Origin: Neocallimastix lanati (nom. inval.)
Lineage: Eukaryota; Neocallimastigomycota; Neocallimastigomycetes; Neocallimastigales; Neocallimastigaceae
Assembly: GCA_016946835.1 (NCBI GenBank)
Contig: JACVTC010000040.1
Location: 1,152,501 to 1,216,500, forward strand
DNA length: 64,000 bases
Direction: 5' to 3'
The position numbers were made by a program, and so were the translations under genes. The notes below the pieces were generated by a model. That model did no database searches and had not been told where the DNA came from. It was given only the letters and a program-made list of their open reading frames with translations. Each line of letters opens with the position of its first letter. Position 1 is the stretch's first letter. Positions 10,673 through 22,600 of the stretch are shown here, in pieces.

Positions 10673-13600
10673 TTAAAGGTGAATTGAATTTTGCCTAATA
10701 CTTTTAATAGTTTCTGGTAAACTCAAAATCTCTTGATATAAATTTTTACTATTTATTTTTGATGACAAACATCCATATAAATATATATATAATAATGCTC
10801 CTTGAGGTAATGGTAAATAATGATGATAATCAACCATAACTAATATGGAATAAGGAATTAATAATACAGTATATAATAGAGAAAGTTGTGATACTTGAGA
10901 TATATTTGCATTTGAATTTAATAATGTTCCAAAAACACCTATAGCATATAAAATAAAATTATTCATTGAAATTCGACCTAAATTACATACTCTATCAATA
11001 TATTTTTTACCAATAATTTCTGTATTTGAACCATAGGTTCTTTCTAAATATGATTTATAATAATTAATGGAACCTATTATTCCACTGAAAATAAGTATTA
11101 TTATTCCATTTAATAACAATAAAACCATAGGAATATTTTCTTCAGAAATATTAAATTGTTCAAATACTAGTTCTATAGTATTAGAGACATCTGGAAGTGA
11201 TACAAATGCTTTTCCTATTAAAAAGATTAATATTGGATTTAATATCATTCTTATGAATGATATCATAGCCATCTTCCTAATGTTCACATTTTCCCTTTTT
11301 GGGAAATAAACATCTCTATTTTTTTCTTGAATTAGCAATCGTGGTCGATTTTTTACTTTACGCAACCTAAAATTTGGTTTATTATTTTTAATTAACCTAA
11401 AATTTGATTTATTACCTTTACTTGATTGAAAATTTTGTTTTTTGCTATTATTTGACCTAAATTTTTGCTTTCGGCTTTGGCTTAATTGAAAATTTTGATT
11501 ATTTTCTTGATCAACTATTTTATTATCACTTATTTCATTATACTGTTTATCTTTTTCATTTGTTATTAATTTAATACTTCTTTCTCCAGAAAGTTTTAAT
11601 ATTCCTATTATATATAATATAATACTCATTATATATGCTAAAATAAATTCTATTACACTTTTTTGTTCGCTATTCCTTTTATCATTGATCTTATCTTTTG
11701 AAATTTCTCTATTTAATTTCTTTTCAACCCTATTATTTAAAATGCTTTTTGTCCTTTTCTTACTATCACTGACTGATTCAGGTAATAATATATATTCATT
11801 GTTATTTTCAATATATTCTTTCTTATTTTCTAAAGATTCTTCATTAATAGAATCATCATCAACAAAAGTTTCAGTGAATAATTGTTCACCTGTTGACTCC
11901 TCAATTGTTTCATAAATTGACTTTTTACTACTAGAATAATTTTCATTTTTCCTATTTACATATGTTACGCTTTCATCTTCAAATCTTGATACTTCCATAT
12001 CTGAATTTTCCTTATTATTGTTTCTTCTTTGTTTATTTTTATTTTTTCTGTGTCTATTTGCCGTTTTACTATAAACTCTGTAAGGGATATATCTCTCTTT
12101 TTCTTCTACAATCTTCGTTTCATTATTGTTCTTATCCGAAATTTTATTCTTAGTTTCAAAACAAACATCTCTTGAATCTACATTAATAATTAACTCATTA
12201 TTTCCTGTAACATCTTTAGAAGGTTTTATTATTTCTTTTAATTTATTAGTTATTATTTTAAATAATCCTAACTTTTTATTTGTATTTATTTCCTCAACTA
12301 CTGGTTTTTGTTCTATTGATTGTTCTTCATTAATAGCTTCAATAATATTTTCGCCTATTTGTTTTTCAATTTGTTGCTCTATTGGTTTTTCTTCAACAAC
12401 CTTTTCCTTTGATTCATAAATATTTTCTTTAACAATATTTTCAATAACGGGTTGTTCAACTACCTCTTCTTCACCAGTAATTGGATTCTTCTTAGTAACA
12501 TATCTGATGATTCTCTTGATATATCTCTTCTTACCTGGAGCGTCAGAAGGAACTTCAACAATTTCTTCCTTAACTTCAGTAACTGGTTCTTCAGATACAA
12601 CTTCTTCTCTTGGTTCAGAAGTAACTTCTTCAACAACTGGTTCTTCAGTTTGTTCTTCAACTACTTCTTCTTCACCAGTAATTGGATTCTTCTTGGTTAT
12701 GTATCTGATGATTCTCTTGATATATCTCTTCTTTCCTGGAACGTCAGAAGGAACTTCAACAATTTCTTCCTTAACTTCAGTAACTGGTTCTTCAGATACA
12801 ACTTCTTCTCTTGGTTCAGAAGTAACTTCTTCAACAACTGGTTCTTCAGTTTGTTCTTCAACTACTTCTTCTTCACCAGTAGTTGGATTCTTCTTGGTAA
12901 TGTATCTGATGATTCTCTTGACATATCTCTTCTTACCTGGAACGTCGGAAGGAACTTCAACAATTTCTTCCTTAACTTCAGTAACTGGTTCTTCAGATAC
13001 AACTTCTTCTCTTGGTTCAGAAGTAACTTCTTCAACAACTGGTTCTTCAGTTTGTTCTTCAACTACTTCTTCTTCACCAGTAATTGGATTCTTCTTGGTT
13101 ATGTATCTGATGATTCTCTTGATATATCTCTTCTTTCCTGGAACGTCAGAAGGAACTTCAACAATTTCTTCCTTAACTTCAGTAACTGGTTCTTCAGATA
13201 CAACTTCTTCTCTTGGTTCAGAAGTAACTTCTTCAACAACTGGTTCTTCAGTTTGTTCTTCAACTACTTCTTCTTCACCAGTAACTGGATTCTTCTTGGT
13301 TATGTATCTGATGATTCTCTTGACATATCTCTTCTTACCTGGAACGTCGGAAGGAACTTCAACAATTTCTTCCTTAACTTCAGTAACTGGTTCTTCAGAT
13401 ACAACTTCTTCTCTTGGTTCAGAAGTAACTTCTTCAACAACTGGTTCTTCAGTTTGTTCTTCAACTACTTCTTCTTCACCAGTAATTGGATTCTTCTTGG
13501 TTATGTATCTGATGATTCTCTTGATATATCTCTTCTTTCCTGGAACGTCAGAAGGAACTTCAACAATTTCTTCCTTAACTTCAGTAACTGGTTCTTCAGA

Positions 13601-16600
13601 TACAACTTCTTCTCTTGGTTCAGAAGTAACTTCTTCAACAACTGGTTCTTCAGTTTGTTCTTCAACTACTTCTTCTTCACCAGTAACTGGATTCTTCTTG
13701 GTTATGTATCTGATGATTCTCTTGACACATCTCTTCTTTCCTGGAACGTTAGAAGGAATTTCAACAATTTCTTCCTTAACTTCAGTAACTGGTTCTTCAG
13801 ATACAACTTCTTCTCTTGGTTCAGAAGTAACTTCTTCAACAACTGGTTCTTCAGTTTGTTCTTCAACTACTTCTTCTTCACCAGTAGTTGGATTCTTCTT
13901 GGTAATGTATCTGATGATTCTCTTGATATATCTCTTCTTACCTGGAACGTCGGAAGGAACTTCAACAATTTCTTCCTTAACTTCAGTAACTGGTTCTTCA
14001 GATACAATTTCTTCTCTTGGTTCAGAAGTAACTTCTTCAACAACTGGTTCTTCAGTTTGTTCTTCAACTACTTCTTCTTCACCAGTAACTGGATTCTTCT
14101 TGGTTATGTATCTGATGATTCTCTTGACATATCTCTTCTTTCCTGGAACGTCAGAAGGAACTTCAACAATTTCTTCCTTTACTTCAGTAACTGGTTCTTC
14201 AGATACAACTTCTTCTCTTGGTTCAGAAGTAACTTCTTCAACAACTGGTTCTTCAGTTTGTTCTTCAACTACTTCTTCTTCACCAGTAACTGGATTCTTC
14301 TTGGTTATGTATCTGATGATTCTCTTGACATATCTCTTCTTACCTGGAACGTCGGAAGGAACTTCAACAATTTCTTCTTTAACTTCAGAAACTGGTTCTT
14401 CAGAAGCAACTTCTTCCTTAATTTCAGTAACTGATTCTTCAGAAACAACTTCTTCTCTTGGTTCAGAAGTAACTTCTTCAACAACTGGTTCTTCAGTTTG
14501 TTCTTCAACTACTTCTTCTTCACCAGTAACTGGATTCTTCTTGGTTATGTATCTGATGATTCTCTTGACATATCTCTTCTTTCCTGGAACGTCAGAAGGA
14601 ACTTCAACAATTTCTTCCTTTACTTCAGTAACTGGTTCTTCAGATACAACTTCTTCTCTTGGTTCAGAAGTAACTTCTTCAACAACTGGTTCTTCAGTTT
14701 GTTCTTCAACTACTTCTTCTTCACCAGTAACTGGATTCTTCTTGGTTAAGTATCTGATGATTCTCTTGACATATCTCTTCTTACCTGGAACGTCGGAAGG
14801 AACTTCAACAATTTCTTCTTTAACTTCAGAAACTGGTTCTTCAGAAGCAACTTCTTCCTTAATTTCAGTAACTGATTCTTCAGAAACAACTTCTTCTCTT
14901 GGTTCAGAAGTAACTTCTTCAACAACTGGTTCTTCAGTTTGTTCTTCAACTACTTCTTCTTCACCAGTAACTGGATTCTTCTTGGTTATGTATCTGATGA
15001 TTCTCTTGACATATCTCTTCTTACCTGTAACGTCGGAAGGAATTTCAACAATTTCTTCCTTAACTTCAGTAACTGGTTCTTCAGATACAACTTCTTCTCT
15101 TGGTTCAGAAGTAACTTCTTCAACAACTGGTTCTTCAGTTTGTTCTTCAACTACTTCTTCTTCACCAGTAGTTGGATTCTTCTTGGTAATGTATCTGATG
15201 ATTCTCTTGACATATCTCTTCTTACCTGGAACGTCGGAAGGAACTTCAACAATTTCTTCCTTAACTTCAGTAACTGGTTCTTCAGATACAACTTCTTCTC
15301 TTGGTTCAGAAGTAACTTCTTCAACAACTGGTTCTTCAGTTTGTTCTTCAACTACTTCTTCTTCACCAGTAATTGGATTCTTCTTGGTTATGTATCTGAT
15401 GATTCTCTTGATATATCTCTTCTTTCCTGGAACGTCAGAAGGAACTTCAACAATTTCTTCCTTAACTTCAGTAACTGGTTCTTCAGATACAACTTCTTCT
15501 CTTGGTTCAGAAGTAACTTCTTCAACAACTGGTTCTTCAGTTTGTTCTTCAACTACTTCTTCTTCACCAGTAACTGGATTCTTCTTGGTTATGTATCTGA
15601 TGATTCTCTTGACACATCTCTTCTTTCCTGGAACGTTAGAAGGAATTTCAACAATTTCTTCCTTAACTTCAGTAACTGGTTCTTCAGATACAACTTCTTC
15701 TCTTGGTTCAGAAGTAACTTCTTCAACAACTGGTTCTTCAGTTTGTTCTTCAACTACTTCTTCTTCACCAGTAGTTGGATTCTTCTTGGTAATGTATCTG
15801 ATGATTCTCTTGATATATCTCTTCTTACCTGGAACGTCGGAAGGAACTTCAACAATTTCTTCCTTAACTTCAGTAACTGGTTCTTCAGATACAATTTCTT
15901 CTCTTGGTTCAGAAGTAACTTCTTCAACAACTGGTTCTTCAGTTTGTTCTTCAACTACTTCTTCTTCACCAGTAACTGGATTCTTCTTGGTTATGTATCT
16001 GATGATTCTCTTGACATATCTCTTCTTTCCTGGAACGTCAGAAGGAACTTCAACAATTTCTTCCTTTACTTCAGTAACTGGTTCTTCAGATACAACTTCT
16101 TCTCTTGGTTCAGAAGTAACTTCTTCAACAACTGGTTCTTCAGTTTGTTCTTCAACTACTTCTTCTTCACCAGTAACTGGATTCTTCTTGGTTATGTATC
16201 TGATGATTCTCTTGACATATCTCTTCTTACCTGGAACGTCGGAAGGAACTTCAACAATTTCTTCTTTAACTTCAGAAACTGGTTCTTCAGAAGCAACTTC
16301 TTCCTTAATTTCAGTAACTGATTCTTCAGAAACAACTTCTTCTCTTGGTTCAGAAGTAACTTCTTCAACAACTGGTTCTTCAGTTTGTTCTTCAACTACT
16401 TCTTCTTCACCAGTAACTGGATTCTTCTTGGTTATGTATCTGATGATTCTCTTGACATATCTCTTCTTTCCTGGAACGTCAGAAGGAACTTCAACAATTT
16501 CTTCCTTTACTTCAGTAACTGGTTCTTCAGATACAACTTCTTCTCTTGGTTCAGAAGTAACTTCTTCAACAACTGGTTCTTCAGTTTGTTCTTCAACTAC

Positions 16601-19600
16601 TTCTTCTTCACCAGTAACTGGATTCTTCTTGGTTAAGTATCTGATGATTCTCTTGACATATCTCTTCTTACCTGGAACGTCGGAAGGAACTTCAACAATT
16701 TCTTCTTTAACTTCAGAAACTGGTTCTTCAGAAGCAACTTCTTCCTTAATTTCAGTAACTGATTCTTCAGAAACAACTTCTTCTCTTGGTTCAGAAGTAA
16801 CTTCTTCAACAACTGGTTCTTCAGTTTGTTCTTCAACTACTTCTTCTTCACCAGTAACTGGATTCTTCTTGGTTATGTATCTGATGATTCTCTTGACATA
16901 TCTCTTCTTACCTGTAACGTCGGAAGGAATTTCAACAATTTCTTCCTTAACTTCAGTAACTGGTTCTTCAGATACAACTTCTTCTCTTGGTTCAGAAGTA
17001 ACTTCTTCAACAACTGGTTCTTCAGTTTGTTCTTCAACTACTTCTTCTTCACCAGTAGTTGGATTCTTCTTGGTAATGTATCTTATGATTCTCTTGACAT
17101 ATTTCTTCTTTCCTGGAACGTTAGAAGGAACTTCAACAATTTCTTCCTTAACTTCAGTAACTGGTTCTTCAGATACAACTTCTTCTCTTGGTTCAGAAGT
17201 AACTTCTTCAACAACTGGTTCTTCAGTTTGTTCTTCAACTACTTCTTCTTCACCAGTAGTTGGATTCTTCTTGGTAATGTATCTTATGATTCTCTTGACA
17301 TATCTCTTCTTACCTGGAACGTCGGAAGGAACTTCAACAATTTCTTCTTTAACTTCAGTAACTGGTTCTTCAGATACAACTTCTTCTCTTGGTTCAGAAG
17401 TAACTTCTTCAACAACTGGTTCTTCAGTTTGTTCTTCAACTACTTCTTCTTCACCAGTAACTGGATTCTTCTTGGTTATGTATCTGATGATTCTCTTGAC
17501 ATATCTCTTCTTACCTGGAACGTCGGAAGGAACTTCAACAATTTCTTCCTTAACTTCAGTAACTGGTTCTTCAGATACAACTTCTTCTCTTGGTTCAGAA
17601 GTAACTTCTTCAACAACTGTTTGTTCAATTGGTTGTTCTTCAACTATTTCTTCTTTGGGTTCAGAAGATATTTCTTCAACTGGTTGTTCTTCAACAACAG
17701 TTTCAACAACTTCTTCAACAACTGGTTGTTCTTTAATTTGTTGTTCTTCAACTGGTTGTTCCTTAGTAACTTCTTCAACAACTTCTTCTTCGCCAGTAAC
17801 TGGGTTCTTTCTAGTAATGTACTTTATGATTCTTCTAATAAATCTATTCTTACCAGCTTCTTCAGAAGAAATTTCAACAATTTCTTCCTTAATTTCTTCA
17901 GATGGTTGTTCTTCAACAACAGTTTCAACAACTTCTTCATTAACTGGTTGTTCTTCAATTGGTTGTTCTTCAATAACTTCTTCCTTTGGTTCAGTAGAAA
18001 CTTCTTCAACTGGTTGTTCAATTGGTTGTTCAATTGGTTGTTCAACTGGTTGTTCAACTGGTTGTTCTTCAACTGGTTGTTCTTCAATAACAGTTTCAAC
18101 AACTTCTTCAACAATTGGTTGTTCAACTAGTTGTTCAACTTGTTGTTCTTCAACAATAGTTTCAACAACTTCTTCAACAACTGGTTGTTCTTCAACAATT
18201 TCTTCCTTTGGTTCAGAAGAAACTTCTTCAACAACTGGTTGTTCAATTGGTTGTTCTTCAACAACAGTTTCAACAACTTCTTCAACAATTGGTTGTTCAA
18301 CTGGTTGTTCTTCAACAATTTCTTCCTTTGGTTCAGAAGAAATTTCTTCAACTGATTGTTCAACTGGTTGTTCTTCAACAACAGTTTCAACAACTTCTTC
18401 AACAACTGGTTGTTCAATTGGTTGTTCTTCAACAATAGTTTCAACAATTTCTTCAACAACAGGCTGTTCTTCAACAATTTCTTCCTTTGGTTCAGAAGAA
18501 ACTTTTTCAACAACTGGTTGTTCAATTGGTTGTTCTTCAACAATAGTTTCAACAACTTCTTCAACAATTGGTTGTTCAATTGGTTGTTCTTCAACTGGTT
18601 GTTCTTCAACAATAGTTTCAACAATTTCTTCAATAACTGGTTGTTCAACTGGTTGTTCTTCAATAACTTCTTCCTTTAGTTCAGAAGAAACTTCTTCAAC
18701 TGGTTGTTTTTCAACTGGTTGTTCTTCAACAACACTTTCAACAACTTCTTCAACAATTGGTTGTTCAACTGGTTGTTCTTCAACAATAGTTTCAACAACT
18801 TCTTCAACAATTGGTTGTTCAACTGGTTGTTCTTCAACAATTTCTTCCTTTGGTTCATAATAAACTTCTTCAACTGATTGTTCAATTGGTTGTTCAATTG
18901 GTTGTTCAATTGGTTGTTCAATTGGTTGTTCAACTTGTTGTTCTTCAACTGGTTGTTCTTCAACTGGTTGTTCTTCAACTGATTGTTCTTCAACTGGTTG
19001 CTCTTCAACTGGTTGTTCTTCAACAACACTTTCAACAACTTCTTCAACAATTGGTTGTTCAACTGGTTGTTCTTCAACAATAGTTTCAACAATTTCTTCA
19101 ACAATTGGTTGTTCAATTGGTTGTTCTTCAACTGGTTGTTCTTCAACTGGTTGTTCTTCAACAATAGTTTCAACAATTTCTTCAACAATTGGTTGTTCAA
19201 TTGGTTGTTCTTCAACTGGTTGTTCTTCAACAATAGTTTCAACAATTTCTTCAATAACTGGTTGTTCAACTGGTTGTTCTTCAATAACTTCTTCCTTTAG
19301 TTCAGAAGAAACTTCTTCAACTGGTTGTTTTTCAACTGGTTGTTCTTCAACAACACTTTCAACAACTTCTTCAACAATTGGTTGTTCAACTGGTTGTTCT
19401 TCAACAATAGTTTCAACAACTTCTTCAACAATTGGTTGTTCAACTGGTTGTTCTTCAACAACAGTTTCAACAACTTCTTCATTAACTGGTTGTTCTTCAA
19501 TTGGTTGTTCTTCAATAACTTCTTCCTTTGGTTCAGTAGAAACTTCTTCAACTGGTTGTTCAATTGGTTGTTCAATTGGTTGTTCAACTGGTTGTTCAAC

Positions 19601-22600
19601 TGGTTGTTCTTCAACTGGTTGTTCTTCAATAACAGTTTCAACAACTTCTTCAACAATTGGTTGTTCAACTAGTTGTTCAACTTGTTGTTCTTCAACAATA
19701 GTTTCAACAACTTCTTCAACAACTGGTTGTTCTTCAACAATTTCTTCCTTTGGTTCAGAAGAAACTTCTTCAACAACTGGTTGTTCAATTGGTTGTTCTT
19801 CAACAACAGTTTCAACAACTTCTTCAACAATTGGTTGTTCAACTGGTTGTTCTTCAACAATTTCTTCCTTTGGTTCAGAAGAAATTTCTTCAACTGATTG
19901 TTCAACTGGTTGTTCTTCAACAACAGTTTCAACAACTTCTTCAACAACTGGTTGTTCAATTGGTTGTTCTTCAACAATAGTTTCAACAATTTCTTCAACA
20001 ACAGGCTGTTCTTCAACAATTTCTTCCTTTGGTTCAGAAGAAACTTTTTCAACAACTGGTTGTTCAATTGGTTGTTCTTCAACAATAGTTTCAACAACTT
20101 CTTCAACAATTGGTTGTTCAATTGGTTGTTCTTCAACTGGTTGTTCTTCAACAATAGTTTCAACAATTTCTTCAATAACTGGTTGTTCAACTGGTTGTTC
20201 TTCAATAACTTCTTCCTTTAGTTCAGAAGAAACTTCTTCAACTGGTTGTTTTTCAACTGGTTGTTCTTCAACAACACTTTCAACAACTTCTTCAACAATT
20301 GGTTGTTCAACTGGTTGTTCTTCAACAATAGTTTCAACAACTTCTTCAACAATTGGTTGTTCAACTGGTTGTTCTTCAACAATTTCTTCCTTTGGTTCAT
20401 AATAAACTTCTTCAACTGATTGTTCAATTGGTTGTTCAATTGGTTGTTCAATTGGTTGTTCAATTGGTTGTTCAACTTGTTGTTCTTCAACTGGTTGTTC
20501 TTCAACTGGTTGTTCTTCAACTGATTGTTCTTCAACTGGTTGCTCTTCAACTGGTTGTTCTTCAACAACACTTTCAACAACTTCTTCAACAATTGGTTGT
20601 TCAACTGGTTGTTCTTCAACAATAGTTTCAACAATTTCTTCAACAATTGGTTGTTCAATTGGTTGTTCTTCAACTGGTTGTTCTTCAACTGGTTGTTCTT
20701 CAACAATAGTTTCAACAATTTCTTCAACAATTGGTTGTTCAATTGGTTGTTCTTCAACTGGTTGTTCTTCAACAATAGTTTCAACAATTTCTTCAATAAC
20801 TGGTTGTTCAACTGGTTGTTCTTCAATAACTTCTTCCTTTAGTTCAGAAGAAACTTCTTCAACTGGTTGTTTTTCAACTGGTTGTTCTTCAACAACACTT
20901 TCAACAACTTCTTCAACAATTGGTTGTTCAACTGGTTGTTCTTCAACAATAGTTTCAACAACTTCTTCAACAATTGGTTGTTCAACTGGTTGTTCTTCAA
21001 CAACAGTTTCAACAACTTCTTCATTAACTGGTTGTTCTTCAATTGGTTGTTCTTCAATAACTTCTTCCTTTGGTTCAGTAGAAACTTCTTCAACTGGTTG
21101 TTCAATTGGTTGTTCAATTGGTTGTTCAACTGGTTGTTCAACTGGTTGTTCTTCAACTGGTTGTTCTTCAATAACAGTTTCAACAACTTCTTCAACAATT
21201 GGTTGTTCAACTAGTTGTTCAACTTGTTGTTCTTCAACAATAGTTTCAACAACTTCTTCAACAACTGGTTGTTCTTCAACAATTTCTTCCTTTGGTTCAG
21301 AAGAAACTTCTTCAACAACTGGTTGTTCAATTGGTTGTTCTTCAACAACAGTTTCAACAACTTCTTCAACAATTGGTTGTTCAACTGGTTGTTCTTCAAC
21401 AATTTCTTCCTTTGGTTCAGAAGAAATTTCTTCAACTGATTGTTCAACTGGTTGTTCTTCAACAACAGTTTCAACAACTTCTTCAACAACTGGTTGTTCA
21501 ATTGGTTGTTCTTCAACAATAGTTTCAACAATTTCTTCAACAACAGGCTGTTCTTCAACAATTTCTTCCTTTGGTTCAGAAGAAACTTTTTCAACAACTG
21601 GTTGTTCAATTGGTTGTTCTTCAACAATAGTTTCAACAATTTCTTCAACAATTGGTTGTTCAATTGGTTGTTCTTCAACTGGTTGTTCTTCAACAATAGT
21701 TTCAACAATTTCTTCAATAACTGGTTGTTCAACTGGTTGTTCTTCAATAACTTCTTCCTTTAGTTCAGAAGAAACTTCTTCAACTGGTTGTTTTTCAACT
21801 GGTTGTTCTTCAACAACACTTTCAACAACTTCTTCAACAATTGGTTGTTCAACTGGTTGTTCTTCAACAATAGTTTCAACAACTTCTTCAACAATTGGTT
21901 GTTCAACTGGTTGTTCTTCAACAATTTCTTCCTTTGGTTCATAATAAACTTCTTCAACTGATTGTTCAATTGGTTGTTCAATTGGTTGTTCAATTGGTTG
22001 TTCAATTGGTTGTTCAATTGTTTGTTCAATTGGTTGTTCAACTTGTTGTTCTTCAACTGGTTGTTCTTCAACTGGTTGTTCTTCAACAACACTTTCAACA
22101 ACTTCTTCAACAATTGGTTGTTCAACTGGTTGTTCTTCAACAATAGTTTCAACAATTTCTTCAACAATTGGTTGTTCAATTGGTTGTTCTTCAACAATAG
22201 TTTCAACAACTTCTTCAACAATTGGTTGTTCAATTGGTTGTTCTTCAACAATAGTTTCAACAATTTCTTCAACAATTGGTTGTTCAATTGGTTGTTCTTC
22301 AACAATAGTTTCAACAACTTCTTCAACAATTGGTTGTTCAATTGATTGTTCTTCAACTGGTTGTTCTTCAACAATAGTTTCAACAATTTCTTCAATAACT
22401 GGTTGTTCAACTGGTTGTTTTTCAATAACTTCTTCCTTTAGTTCAGAAGAAACTTCTTCAACTGGTTGTTTTTCAACTGGTTGTTCTTCAACAACACTTT
22501 CAACAACTTCTTCAACAATTGGTTGTTCAACTGGTTGTTCTTCAACAACAGTTTCAACAACTTCTTCAACAATTGATTGTTCAACTGGTTGTTCTTCAAC

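Noticed and set aside
12440-17620. CRISPR array or non-coding satellite
   Set aside because: The 201-bp units are contiguous without unique spacers and are translated in one frame continuous with unique protein domains at both ends.
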